64,000 nt of DNA from Geosiphon pyriformis (lineage: Eukaryota > Glomeromycota > Glomeromycetes > Archaeosporales > Geosiphonaceae). The stretch is taken from positions 269,527 to 333,526 of the forward strand of contig JAAOMT010000439.1 in the NCBI GenBank assembly GCA_016748015.1. The letters run 5' to 3'. Positions 30,785-43,327 of this stretch are shown in pieces. The notes beneath the pieces were generated by a model. The model saw only the letters and a program-made list of their open reading frames with translations. It searched no databases and was not told the origin of the DNA. A program made the translations under genes and the position numbers. Numbering within the stretch: position 1 is the first letter of the stretch; each line of letters begins with the position of its first letter.

Positions 30785-33700
30785 ATGTCCCTACTGTTGA
30801 AGCTCAAGATCCAAGGAATTCGCTCTTTTGATCCAGATACTCCCGCACAAATTGAATTTCAAACACCACTCACTATACTTGTTGGTCATAACGGTGCCGG
30901 GAAAACTGTATATTACATTCCTTTTTTTTTTTGACTTTTTTTTTTTTTTATCTAATCCTTTCTCCACCTCTTAATTGTTTGTACTCATGTTGTTGTTGTT
31001 GTTGTTTCACCTTTTAGAGTATTATTGAAGCCTTAAAATATGCGACCACTGGTGAACTTCCACCTAACGCCAAGGTTGGAGGTGCTTTTGTGTATGACCC
31101 CAAGGTTATTGGTGTTTTCATCTGCTCTTTTTTCAAGAAACACTTTTTCCTCGATAACTAAAGCTTTTTATACAGATAAAAGGGGAACCAAACGTTAAAG
31201 CCCAAGTACAATTACTCTTCAGGGGCGTTGACGGGAACGAATTCATATGCTCGCGCTCTTTGCAAGTTAAACAAACCGCTGGAAAGTTATCCCTTAGTAC
31301 CATCGAAACCCTATTACAGAGCACTAACCGCCAGACTGGAGAGGTCCCTTATTTGCAGTTTTTTACTCTCATTTTTTAATCTAATTTCTGTAAACTCAAA
31401 GAAACCCTGTTTCACAGAAATCTAGTATCACTGGTCGTTGTGCAGCAATTGATGCTGAAGTTCCTATTCAACTTGGCGTTTCAACGGCAATAATTGATAA
31501 CGTGATTTTTTGTCATCAAGAAGACTCTTTTTGGTAAGTTCTTAAATTCTCTCGCTTATCCCCATCTTTCTGGTTTTAATCAATATTTTCATTTTTACTG
31601 CTACTCATTTTTCTTATTTGATCAAAGGCCTCTATCGGATGCTACTACTCTCAAAAAGAAATTTGATGAAATATTTGCGGCGACAAGGTTTGCTTTTTGA
31701 AGAAAAAACCAACCAAAATATTTCTTATTAATAACATTTTTTCAGGTATACTAAAGCTCTCGAAGCAATCAAAATTTTGAAAAAACAAAAAACTATCGAA
31801 TTGAAAGAGGAAGAAATGAAATTAGCTCATTTAAGCCAAAATAAAGAGAAAGCAGACAAAGTATGAATATTTCAGTTCAAGAATTTTAAAACAAATCAAA
31901 TATTAAAAACGAATTATTACATTTAAAGCTGTCTATTCGACAAGAAGCATTGTTAAGGAATGCTGGTGAATACAAAAAAAAAGTGGAAGTGCTTGAAACT
32001 ACCGTTGAAGAAACTTCAAAATTAATAGAAGGCTTGCTGGAAGCTATTCATAAATTAAACATGCTCAAAGCTCAGCTTAAAGAAAAGAAAAATGAGCAAA
32101 GTTTCTTGGAAAGCAGGATAAAGATTGTGTCTGAAACTTTAAAAGAGCTTCATGGTAATTAATTTCCCGTTTTTCTGTAAAGTTTTCAATTTCCTTACTA
32201 ATGCTCGACCTCTTATTTAATCAAATTAAAAACAGAATCGGATGAAGAACTGAAGAGGTTGTATGAAGAATACAGTACAAAAGTTAATACAAATGATGAG
32301 ACAAAACAAGATTTGCAAAAGAAAAAAGATCAGATATCTTCCGAGATTAGTCATCTAAGATCGGATTTGAACACTCTTCATCTAAAACTAGGGAAGTTTC
32401 AAGCCCAATATGAGGTAACTGATTTTTCCTATTTTTCATTATCTTTGGAAACTTGATACAATTTATTTTTCACTTGCTTTGTTTGATTTTTAGGTTAATC
32501 AACAGCGAATTATTGAGCGCGAGAAGCTGATACAAAATATTTCAAATGTTCGCAATATTCCTGGATATGAAAATGTTCCTTTCTCTAATGAAAAAATAAA
32601 CTCTTTTGCGGAAATTCTTAACACCCAAATTTTTAATCAAGAACGTATGATTTCTGAAATCAGGGTATGATATATTCAGTCATATTAATTTGGATGATTA
32701 GATAGATTTCGTGCATATTTTACATGATTCTGATCGTTTTACGTAGGGAGAAACACGGCATTTCCAGCAAGAACTCAATAATCAATTAGCCGCTTTCAAT
32801 TCCGAATTGAAAAGGCATCAACAGACAAAAGAGCTTGCACAAAACCAAATTGTAAGCATTAATAAGTAAAAAAAAAAAAAAAGAGAAATTGTTTTTCTTA
32901 ACAGGCTTTCCCTCTGTAGATTTTATGTCGTAGTAAATTGGATCAGAACAACCTTGAGATTGATTCTGTTAAAGTTAGTCAAGCTGAAATTAAATCAATT
33001 GAAGCTCAATATAACGAGGAGGTTAGTTGATTGATTGACGAACATACTTGGTGAATCGTTTGTAACCATTATTCATTGGATTTTTTAAATTTTCAGCTTG
33101 AGAGCTTGGAAAATGTTAAGAGAACTTTAATGAATGATAATTCACAGTCGAAGTTGACTCAGTTAAACGCTGATTTGCGGGAAAGCACAAATAAGCTAAC
33201 AGAGATTGATCAAGAAATTACTGCGCTTAATTTCGAAGTAACCACTCGCAGCAAGCTGGACATTCAAAGAAAAGAAAAGCGAAAAAAGGAGACAAATTTT
33301 CAAAATTTGTATAATTTCCCAATCATGATTTTTGGATGAATATATATCAATAGCTTCAATTTCTTTATAACCCAATAACCTTTGAAATTTTACTCACAGA
33401 CTTGAAACGCATCAAGGGCAGCTCAGGATTTTTCTCAACAGGGAAGTTCAAATAGAAACTGTTGCGGGTGATATGGAAGAAGCCTTGCGGTATCTATCTT
33501 GAAGATTGTTTATCAAGCTTTAACAAAATTCATGAATAACTTCATTTAATTAAATTTTCAATAGTAAAAAACAGCACCAAACAAAATATATCGCTGAACA
33601 ATTGCAAAAGGAAAAACTTGGTATTTCAGCTATCGAAGCCAAGTTAACCAAATCACATGGAGAAGTTCAACGGAAGCGAGGTCAATGCCAAGGTAAAATA

Positions 33701-36700
33701 TACATTTGTAATCCTCTAATTTCAACGTAAATTTGTAATTTCTCTTTTCCTATAGACCATGAGAGAGGGTTGAACAAACTCTGTAAAGGTGCTCAGCTTC
33801 CTGAACTCCTTCAGGATACCGAAGCAGCTGTGTTAGGATTACGAGAGTTGGTATCCCTCTCTAAAAAAAGTGATTTTTATATATATCAGTATTCTTGATC
33901 TAATTTCTTTTGGATTATCAACTAGTGAACTATCATCCACGACAAGTGCCTCTTCATTATACACAAGGTTCATCGATCAGTCCAAAACTACTCATGCGTG
34001 TCCTTTATGTAATCGCGGTTTCTCAACCACTAAAGACCATGAAGAAATGTTGCGCAGGGTAAAAATTTTAGGATTTAACAATTATTTCGCAACATCCTAG
34101 TTTTCAAACACCTATCTATCGGGCTTTTTTATATTATTTAGCTTGAAAAACTTACGGGTGATAGAGTCCCGGAAAGAATAGCAACAATTAAGCGCGATGT
34201 CGCTCAAGAAGAGAAAAGGCTCGCCGAACTCAGAGGACTTAAATCTTTATGGGATGATGTAATTCGCCTGAAGAATATCGAAATACCTGATATTCAAAAA
34301 GAAATCGGAGATCTCGAGGGAGAAAAATCTAAAAAATTGTCTTCAATTGGTGATGTAAGTCCTACTCGATACCCTTCGAGAATCAAGATTTTGTATTATG
34401 ACTTGTCTGGCGAATCCGTAACCTTTACTATTCTGTAGATATCAGATGAACTTTTAGCACTTGAGAGTGAAGTTCAACATATCGAAGATTTATGTAAAAT
34501 AGCTGGGGAAATCTCACGTCTCAGCAACGAACTCGGTGGCCTCAATAAGGAAATTGAATACCTGCAACAGGAGCTGAGTTATTCCGGCTCTACAAAGACG
34601 ATTGACGAGGCCACAGAGGAGCGAGAAGCTGTACAACAGAAATTGTTGGTTTTTATTTATTTTAATATAATTTTGAACACTTTCCTATTTATAGATGCCT
34701 TGCTGTGTTTTTTTTGTTGAGTTTAACACTTATATTGAATTCATATAGATTAAAGCTAAATCGCGAGATTAATCAGTTGAATTCTCGCATTCAAGCACGA
34801 CAACGTGAAATTCAGGGACGGCAAGAGCAATTGCATCAGACGCACCAGCAATTAATGGAAAAACAACACCAAATCTTGATGAAAGAACAAGCAGAGAAAA
34901 AGAAGCAGGAGCTTATGGCAGAGATAAAACAACAAGAGCTATTAATCATTGTAAATACCAGTAATTTCTTGAATCATATTCAGACCGAATTTAACGCTGA
35001 TTCAATGTATCCAGGAAGCCGATGCGCAAATTCAGTTCATAAATCCCCAAATCACTGTTGCTACAAAGAGCTTGAAAGAAAAGAGTGAGTTGGCTTTGGA
35101 GCAAGAAAATTCGGCAATAAGTGAACTTCAAAGATTGCAAAATGCTTTAAACAAGATTAACACTGCAACTCGAGAAATCGAAAGGTGACTATTAAAAGAA
35201 AAAAAATGATTTTACTATTTAAATTTTTGTTTATAAATCTGAAACCTATTTTCTTAAGCTTCACCCAAGAAGCTAACCCAGAAATTCTCAATCGATCTGG
35301 TGAGGAGGCTAAGCGTTTGGAAGATGAAATAACGAAAAAGACACGCGACATTGAAGCAATTGATGCACAAACTCATAATATTGATAGACTAGCTTCTCAG
35401 GTAGAGAATACGCGGCGAATAATTAAAGATAATGTTGATTACCGAAAACTACAAAGTGATATTGAGACTTGTGTCGCTGAGATTCAACATTTGGATGGTG
35501 AAATTGGGAAACAAGATGACACAGGATATAGCAATCAATTGAAAGTATTGAGGAACAAGCAAGAAGAAGCATCTTCAAAGGTCTGAACTTTGATTATTTT
35601 GAAATTTTGGTTATGGTCAGGTCTTGATCAACTAATCTACTCACCACACATCCACTGATATGGTTCGAATATTTTAGAAATCGATGCTTAGTGGAGAGTT
35701 ATTACAAATGGAACAACAAATAAATTTTATAGAGAAAGAATTCGAAACAGATTATAAAGACGTTAAAGAAAATTGTCGCAGACAATTGATCATTTTCAAG
35801 GTGAGACCGAAATTTTCGAAATTTTCGTTCGTTCAGATAATTTTTGTTAAATAATTCCAAATATTTAGACCTTGGAAATGGCAGTTGATGATCTTGTAAC
35901 CTATGCTAAAACTTTAGATTCGTAAGTTTGTTAATTTTTAATTTCTTATTCTTTAGGAGAGTCCTAATTTGATTCTCGATTATTTATTCTTAATTTACTA
36001 GAGCAATAATGAAATATCATTCAATGAAAATGGTTGAAATTAACAAATTTATTCAGGATCTATGGGCCAACATATATCAAGGAAATGGCAAGTATTTGGT
36101 TTGTCGTGGTTTATTAACTCGAGCTCACAAAACTACCTTAATAATATACACATCTAGATATTGATCGTATCGAGATTCGTTCTGAACAAGAAACGGTTAG
36201 AGCCAATCGGACTTATAATTATAGGGTAAACTATCATGATATACTTTTGATTGGCTCCAGTCTTTGACTTTAAAAAGGACATAAATATTAGGTTGTGATG
36301 GTGAAGGGGAATATTGAACTCGACTTAAGAGGGCGATGCAGTGCTGGACAAAAGGTTTTGGCTTCGATTATCATCCGAATGGCTTTGGCTGAAACGTTCT
36401 GTGTAAACTGTGGCGTTCTCGCCCTTGACGAACCAACTACCAATCTTGATCATGATAATATGTTGAGCCTGGCTCGCAGTCTGTCAGAGTAAGAACCCGT
36501 GATTTTGACTTTTATGTCGGCAGTTATATAAAACTCATGTACAAAATTTTCTAGTGTAATCAGGAAACGTCAAGCTCAAAAGAATTTTCAGCTGATTTTG
36601 ATTTCTCACGACGAAGAATTTGTGCGTGAAATTGCTCGTTCTGAATTAACCGATTATTGCTACAAAGTCAAGAAAAATTCCCAGTAAGTCTTTAGTTTGA

Positions 36701-36800
36701 TATAAAACTTTTTCAAAGCTCAAATTGAAGCTGCTGAATTTATAAATTTTAAATTAGAAAAAACAGTATCATCGAACAAATTCCCATCGATCAGTTGTAA
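30785..36800 (+). CDS. RAD50: RAD50, double-strand break repair SMC-like ATPase
   Basis: Twenty-eight exons splice in frame to about 1,319 residues: 30785-30907, 31018-31104, 31176-31343, 31418-31533, 31628-31687, 31746-31860, 31929-32154, 32236-32414, 32494-32664, 32747-32851, 32920-33021, 33097-33308, 33400-33489, 33565-33692, 33756-33888, 33926-34058, 34142-34354, 34439-34644, 34749-34950, 35015-35184, 35259-35580, 35678-35800, 35869-35921, 36002-36087, 36158-36225, 36292-36488, 36555-36683, 36758-36800. Visible motifs are Walker [10 protein letters not shown]-loop FCHQEDS, a long coiled coil, the zinc hook CPLC (residues about 697-700), signature SAGQK, Walker B LALDEPT and H-loop SHDEE. 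With Mre11 it tethers and processes broken DNA ends. The intron 36088-36157 uses a GC donor (GCAAGT). The 37-nt intron 33889-33925 is the least certain junction; a GT at 33851 would break the frame. Confidence 0.95.
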
Positions 36801-38446
36801 GGTGTGGAGCTCAACATAGCAAGAAATATACATTCATTTCTAAAATTAAATCGAGCCTTTTTTGCTATTAATTTTATTGATTGTGGATGGTTTGATGACA
36901 GATGATTTAGACCACCTTGGAACTTGTAGGTTTGGTTAACGGTATTTTTATTTATCGTATTCAATATTTCTTACTTATTCACCCAAATATTCTAAAGGTA
37001 CACTATTCAAGATTGATAGCCGTGATCTCAATATTTGCATAAAGAAAATGGTGATTAAAATGGATATTAGTATCTTGAGAAAAAAGTGTAAAGAATGCAT
37101 ATACTCCAAACGCTAAAATTTTTTCATGATACGAAAAATTTTCGAGTAAAATAATTGTGTAAGAGCAGAATCTGTATTTCTTGGATTAGAGAGTTGTGAA
37201 AATAAATAATTTAGTCATGAAAACATTAAATGGCATGTTACCACAATCATTAATTTCGATGATTTTTTGGCTAAAACAAATTATAATATTAATATTGTGT
37301 ATTTTTAATTATTGGATTGAAATTTTGGTTTTTTCCAAGTATTTAATAAATTGGTTTTGGTATTAACTTCTTTTGGTGATTTTTAATAAAGTTTTAACAT
37401 TTAATGTAATTTTCTGGTTTTAAAAAACAAATTAAAAATAATACTATTGTTTAAACTTTAACAAGTAATATAAAGAATAGTAAAATTATTATTATTTTGT
37501 TTAAATTGCCTTCTAATGTGATAACTATTGCGATAACAAATGTGGTCCAGCTGTTTAATGTTTGTAATTATTAAAAAGTCAGTTTTAATAAGTTGAATGC
37601 TGTTTTAATAAATTATTAACATATTTTTCGTTTTCTTGTAAACAGAATATTAAATTGAGTTTTTAAATTAAACAAATATTGTTTTTTAATGTAAATATTA
37701 AATAAATTTTGTTTAATTGTGATTTAATTTTTATAATATTAATTACAAGTAAATTAAAAATACAAAAACTTTTTTTCTCTTATATTTTTATAATTATTTT
37801 TGAAGCAAAAAGTATAAAAGCTGTAAATATCATAGTATTTGAAGTTATTAATAATATTTTTACCAAAAATACACTTATAGCTATAGAAATTACTTAATAG
37901 TATTTTATAAAAACATTTTTTTTAAATAATATTATAGTAAACCAATCTTTTATTAATTCTAAACCTTTTTTTTGGTTTAAATAAGAATTGTTTTCCAAAG
38001 TTTTCAAAATAATACATTAAAAACAATTTTAATATAATTATTGCTATCTTAAAAAGCTTTAGAATTTTTAATAATTAAGCTGTTATTTTTTTGCAATTTT
38101 TTTATTTATTGCTTAAATAATAAAAAAACCAAAACAACAAAAAAACAATTTTTTTTTAAGTTAATTATTAATCTTTTTAAAATATTAGACAACTTTGTGT
38201 TTTTAACAATATTTTAAATATTATAAAATTGGTTTTTTTTGGTTTTTTTTTTAATTTTATAATACTAATACTAATTATAATACTTAGTTTTATTGTAATT
38301 ATAAATAATAATTAATATTTAATTTAAATAATAACAATAGAAATATGTTTGCCAAATTTGTATTAAATTAATATTTAACTTTATTTTTTAATGTATTTTA
38401 TTTAATTAATTATTATTAATTCTAATAATACTATTAAAAATTAGTT
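36801..38446. other. RAD50 3' region and AT-rich spacer
   Basis: The first 450 bp are moderately AT-rich and include the RAD50 3' UTR. From about 37260 the sequence is very AT-rich and looks like worn repeat DNA, but no domain could be recognised. A short open frame at 37709-37897 has no gene-like features. Confidence 0.5.
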
Positions 38447-40717
38447 ATACTCTTTGTTTTCTTAATTTTATGACCATGATCAGAGCAAAGAGTAAAAAAG
38501 CTGCACCTGATATTTGTTCTGAGATATCTAATAAAATTTCAACCAGAGAAGCTCTTTTTGTTATAGAAACAACTAAGCAAAATGTTTTAGAAGCCTTTCT
38601 TTTACCTAGTAATCGTGATAAGCTGCCTTTGATAGCCATTGAAGCAATTTCTTCATCTTTGGCTGGTTTCTTACCAGTCAAAATTCCCTCAAAGAAACAC
38701 ACTTGGATTAGTCCCAGTGTTGCCTCTACTCCAACTAAGAGCCCAAAAGTTTTTAATAATAGACCAGTAAATAAACTGGTTTTTTTCTTCATAGATCCAA
38801 CATCTGGTGCTGCTAGTGCCACCTCTTCAAAAAAAATGGTCAAAAAGACCAAAAGTTCAAAAAAGTGGAAGCAGTTACTTGTTTCTGCTATTGTTATACC
38901 AAACTCCTTTGTGGTTCTCAATAAGATTTTAAATGAGATCTTCATAGCATCATCTGGTGTATCATCCAAGATGAATTTGGATTAACCACTGACTATGTTG
39001 CCAAATACAGTGTTTTCTAATAGATCATTACTGGTTTTAGAAGTGCAACAATCTCCTCTTGTTAAATTATCTGTTCTTGAGAACTGGACTGATCAAATAG
39101 AAACTGAATTATTCTCTTCTCTAGTTTTTGGTGTTATTTCTGGTAGTGCTTAAAAAACTATTACTAGTTGTCAAAAGTTTGCTAAATAGATGGCCTCCAC
39201 TTTGGTGCTTGATACTACTTTTAAGATTAAATTGGCTCATATTAAGGCTGTTTTTCAGTCAGTACATGGTTTTTTGGGTGCAAAGTCAGTATCAAAAAAC
39301 AATATAAAGCTGTTTTGTGTAGAGTTTGCTTCTCAAGTGTTTTTGGAAGCTGTATTTTTGGTTGAATTTACAAGCTCTGTACATTTGGCCACCCTCAAAA
39401 TTGCCAAGTCTTTGGTAGTTTCTGAGTCTGGTTCTCTTTTTGCTACTGTTGTATGGTGTGATATGCCCTTGGATGTGTTTGCTGCTAATATTAAGACAGC
39501 TCTCAATGTGTTTAATAGTGTCACTCATGTTGTGCTGAAGTCTGTTGGTATTTGGCAGTATGTAGTGGTTTATTTTGAGAAGTTAGACTCTGTTATGTCT
39601 GCTTTAAATTATTGGTCAGTTTTGGTAGACAAGGATAGTATTAGAATCTTCTCTCTGATGAATCAAAATAAGACTATTTTGTTTCATGATAAGTTTAAGA
39701 CCAAGTTGGTTAATCTTTCTTTTGGATGTACAGCTTTTGAGATTAGTAATATAATCTCTTAAGTTGGTGGTCGGACATGTTTTATCTCTTATTTTTTTGA
39801 GTCTGGTCATCATTTCCAGTTTGCTCTGGTTACATTTGGTTCTCAAGCTGATTTGAACTTTGCTATTATCAAGACTGGTACACTGAAAAAATGCCATATT
39901 TGGTGGGAAACTTCTGGTTGTCGGCATTATTTCAAGTATTAAGAGTTGGGCCATCTGGCTGTGGACTATAAGATTTTTCCACCTCTTTCTCCCAAGTTTT
40001 CCAAGATGTTTACATCATGTTTTGTTGGTTCTAAGTTTTATGCTAAGACTTTTGCTCTCTTGAGCTTCTCTGGATTTCTATTTTTGTCACCTTTTGTTTC
40101 TTTTCCAGTTGTTGTTAGTAATTCTTTGGTGCTGTTTTATTTGTCTTCTTTAGAATCTAATTTAACTAAGCTTTTTGCTTTGGTTGAGTTTATTGTTAAG
40201 CCTATTGGCTCTTTGGTTACAACTTTTGAACAGTTTATTAATGATGATTTGGTTTTAAGTAGTGCTCTTGGTCTTAGAATCAATGAGATTTTAATACATA
40301 TAAGTTTCTTTAGTAGAACTGTTGATAAGTTGGGATAAGAAGTGGTTTCTTTAAAAAAAAAATGCTGCATGGAGAATATTAATATGTCTGATAATTCTGG
40401 GCCCCTGTCTGTTGTGGATGATGAAGTGTTTTCCAACTTGATGTCCCTTTGGGAACATAAGTTTGTTAATGTTAAAACTGATCCTTTTAAAACTGCTAAG
40501 TAGCTAGTTGGTTTGGTTTCTTGCAGTACAACTTTGTTTTCTGTCATTCAAAAGATGTCATCTTTGGATAAGTTTTCTTCTATAGCATTAGTGTAGTGTG
40601 TTCTTGACTGGTCCAAGTGGCTGGTTACATGTAGAAAATACATGATTAGCATCTAGTTTAGATTATTTCTTTGATGTATTGTTTTAGGTAGCTTTTAAAA
40701 ATAAAAAAATAAAAAAA
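38447..40717 (+). mobile_element. ORF1-only LINE-tailed element (HAL1-like), copy 2
   Basis: It starts with ACTCTTTGTTTTCTTAATTT, the same leader as copy 1 (reverse strand, ends at 6219). It has one long degenerate frame (38470-40596) and the LINE-type 3' UTR core GTCCAAGTGGCTGGTTACAT at 40609-40628, which matches the LINE at 47851-47870 closely, and ends in an A-rich tail at about 40698-40720. A direct repeat AATACTATT at 38427-38435 and 40719-40727 is a candidate target duplication. No ORF2 is present. It is less decayed than the full-length old LINEs. Confidence 0.75.
38470..40596 (+). pseudogene. ORF1-type protein (RRM-like, CCHC, coiled coil), copy 2
   Basis: A single frame from ATG 38470 to TAG 40594-40596, about 708 codons, is interrupted only by in-frame stops, including 38983, 39187, 39760, 39940 and 40336. 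The N-terminus (TMIRAKSKKAAPDI) and the middle part (LDTTFKIKLAHIKAVFQS, VVSESGSLFATVVW) match copy 1 closely. Two RRM-like segments are followed by a ruined CCHC knuckle. Here two of the Cys codons are Tyr and one Cys is replaced, while copy 1 keeps all four ligands. The C-terminus differs from copy 1, so these are two subfamilies. The TAG at 39187-39189 faces a TGA at 5475-5477 of copy 1, and an ancestral TGG explains both. Confidence 0.78.
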
Positions 40718-40727
40718 AAATACTATT

Positions 40728-41149
40728 TTTAATAATATTAAAAATTTTAAAATAAATGGTTTTTATTTTAATATTTAATAAAACTACTAAAATTAAAATA
40801 ACTTATATTAAAACTGTATTTTAATTTTTATCTGAATTTTTTAATTTAAAATCAAATATTAAAAACAATATTAAATTTTTTTATATAAAGTTTGTATTTT
40901 AAGTTTTTTTAAATATTTTTTTATAAATTAAGCTTACAAAATTACTTTTTTTTTACTTTTAAAATTGCAAAACTTTTGTAATTTTTTGTATTTATTTATG
41001 TTTTTGTTGTTGTTTTTTGTAATATTGTTTTAAAAATTATTATAAATAATTTTAAAAATATTATAAGTGTTTTTAATAAAATTTTTAATATTAAATTAAA
41101 TTTTGTTAATTAATAATAATATAATATTATATATTTTAAGTTTTATATA
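40728..41149. other. AT-rich spacer
   Basis: No feature recognised. The right end is the target flank of the old minus-strand LINE. Confidence 0.55.
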
Positions 41150-41206
41150 AATTTTTTTTTACTATGTTTTATAAATACAATTCAATTACTATTTAATATA
41201 TAGAAT
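41150..41206 (-). mobile_element. Detached 3' end of the old minus-strand LINE
   Basis: Read on the minus strand, this ends in a T-run on the plus strand at 41152-41160, which is the poly-A end. The sequence TAGTAATTGAATTGTATTTA resembles the terminal 3' UTR of the other old LINEs (about 17350 and 62995). It completes the element that resumes at 47977, so the young LINE sits inside this element. The last nine bases ATATAGAAT (41198-41206) are the target duplication of the young LINE. Confidence 0.7.
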
Positions 41207-41357
41207 AAAAAAAAAAAAAAACTTTTTTCTCTCCTTTGTCCAAAATTCCCAAAAAAAAGTCAAAAAGTTTTTTTGAAAGAAGTTTTTTACCATTCAGTAT
41301 GATAAATCAAAACCATTCTTCGATTACGAAGCCACTGTTGGCTCTGTTATTGCTGTT

Positions 41358-43151
41358 ATGAAAAAAACTGCTAAAGTTTCTGGTTCTGAGAGTGGTTTTA
41401 AGGCGGTTGCATCAAAGAAAAAGAGGAAGGGAGGTGCATTGGTAGAAGGTGTTGATAATGGAAGGGTTGCTGCTGAAGTTCCTGGTGTTTGTTCATGGGG
41501 TTCAGAGACTGGAGACACTACTGAGTCTGAAAGTGTTGATATGGAAGAGGAGTGTTTGGTGGAGGAAACCAGCTTTGATTATGGTGAAGGTGGAGCTCTG
41601 GCTGGTAGAGATTATGATCAAACACCCACAAGTTCGAAGGTTAAAACCAAAAAGGTGTTGGGCAAGCCATTGGAAAAGATTGACTTCTCAAAAGATGGTA
41701 GTGATGATGGTGTTCTCTCGGATGCTCCTCTTGAGCTCCCTCCTTCTATGAAAAATTTGGTCAATGTTCCAATCAGAAAGTCATTTGCATTGAATATTGG
41801 CTTGGATAAAGTGGCCGGCAAATCTTCTCAGGAAAAACTTGTGGTGGTGAGGAAATTATTTTCTGGAATCAATGGTTTTGGGGGGGCATCTACCTCCTCA
41901 AAATTCTCAATGATCATCAGGGCGATGTTCACTTCCGAATCGAGTCTAATGAAAGCTACTGATAAAGCTGCGAGTGCAAAGATCTTAGTAAATGCCGATC
42001 TCAAAAAATCATCTGGGTGATCAGATTGGGCTGTGGTCATAAAGGAAATTCCTGTTGGAACATTGGCTAAGGCTGTGCACGCTGCACTATCCGAGTTTGG
42101 AGTTATTAAGATGATCAAGATGCAGTTAATTGAGCTGTGGCAGAAGGCAGTGGTGGAATTCGAACGATCGGATCAGGCTGATTTGGTTGCAGCTGAGTGG
42201 TCCATTTTAATCGGGAAAGATGCTGTATGTGTGGCCAGGACTGATTCAGACAAGAAGACATGGGATGTAAGGAACCAACATAGGACGCTGCTCTACACTT
42301 TGCTGATGGGGACCAACACTCATGATATCTGGAACTTTGTTAGATCTGTGGATGGGAAAACATGCGTCATTGATCGTCATTCTGTTACGTATGCTCGGGC
42401 CAGATGTGCTGTTGTTTGTTTTGACTCTGCTGAATCATTGGATGCTGCTGTGGGAACTATGCCAATACTCAGGAACACCAATCTCCGCTGGTCTCGCTTC
42501 ATTTCTGCTAAATGCGCCAAGTATGAGAAATTGGGTTACACATCATTGGGTTGTGCAGTTGGTGGGAAATTATCTTTTGGTAGTTCGCTGCATAGGGTTT
42601 TCTCAGATACAGATAAAAGCAGGCTGGCAACCATCTATGCCAAACGCTCGGCTCCAGTTGCCCGTCCAGTCTCTTTTGGTGATCTCTCTTGGGCAAAAGT
42701 TGCTCATGGGTCTTTTTTGCTCCCCCTTTTTGGTCAGAATGTTGTGGTGAACAATGGCTCCTCTTCAGAAATGAAGCCATCCCAACTGGTTATGATAGAA
42801 GTCAACGATAGGTTCACCGCTCTTGAACGCAGTCTCACCAGCCTTGCAGAGCAAGTTGGTAAGCTGGCTAAGAGGTTGGATGCACTCGAGTCAATGGTTC
42901 TCCAGCCTAGCCCTGAATGTTAGCCGTTGGTGACCCCTTTATCACAGGATCAAGGGGTGGATGTAGTGATGAGTGAGAGTTTGGGTGTGTCCACTAGTGA
43001 TGGGAACGTTGCGGGAATGGTGTTTTTTGATATGTCTTTGGTGTCTAAGCTGGAAGACAGCATGAAGTGTCTAATGGAAATGGTTCTGGGTCTTTTGGCC
43101 AAAGTGAATAGTTTAGGTGTGCTTTCGGTGTCTCTACCCCTCACTCAATGA
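41358..43151 (+). pseudogene. LINE ORF1 protein with two stops
   Basis: One frame from ATG 41358 to TGA 43149-43151, about 597 codons, is broken only by TGA at 42018 and TAG at 42921. The frame is also open upstream to 41301, so an earlier start is possible. The N-terminal 190 residues are acidic and Ser/Gly-rich. Two RRM-like segments (about 42030-42500) come next (VVIKEIPVGTLAKAVHAALS, IGKDAVCVA). A CCHC knuckle position follows at 42513-42554 where the second Cys and the His are Tyr (CAKYEKLGYTSLGC). A coiled coil follows (FTALERSLTSLAEQVGKLAK, about 42813-42872). It is expected to bind the element's RNA. The same architecture is found in the ORF1-only elements. Confidence 0.82.
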
Positions 43152-43162
43152 GCAGTTTAGTC

Positions 43163-43327
43163 TGAAAAGTTGCTACATGCAATGTCAGGAGCATGAACAA
43201 TCCTGCTAAGCAAGAAGACATTATTAGGTGACATAAGGAAATGAACAATTTGGTCTCTATCATTACTGAAATGAAATTAAAAAGTAAGGTTCGTCCGTAG
43301 ATTGCAGACAAGTTTGATGGTGTCTGA
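43163..43327 (+). other. Cluster of four stops at the start of ORF2
   Basis: TGA 43163, TGA 43229, TAG 43298 and TGA 43325 fall in one frame within 165 bp, between conserved endonuclease residues. The old minus-strand LINE shows the same endonuclease start near 53400-53590, so the frame is real. The last three sit at positions where Trp (TGG) is the simplest ancestor. Confidence 0.7.

Noticed and set aside
37709-37897. Small gene downstream of RAD50
   Set aside because: A 62-codon frame of mostly Ile, Lys and Phe in AT-rich DNA, with no motif, no splice context and no copy elsewhere in the window.
38445-39954. Minus-strand open frames opposite copy 2 (38445-38969, 39616-39954)
   Set aside because: Antisense shadows of the plus-strand ORF1-type frame, which matches copy 1 residue by residue.
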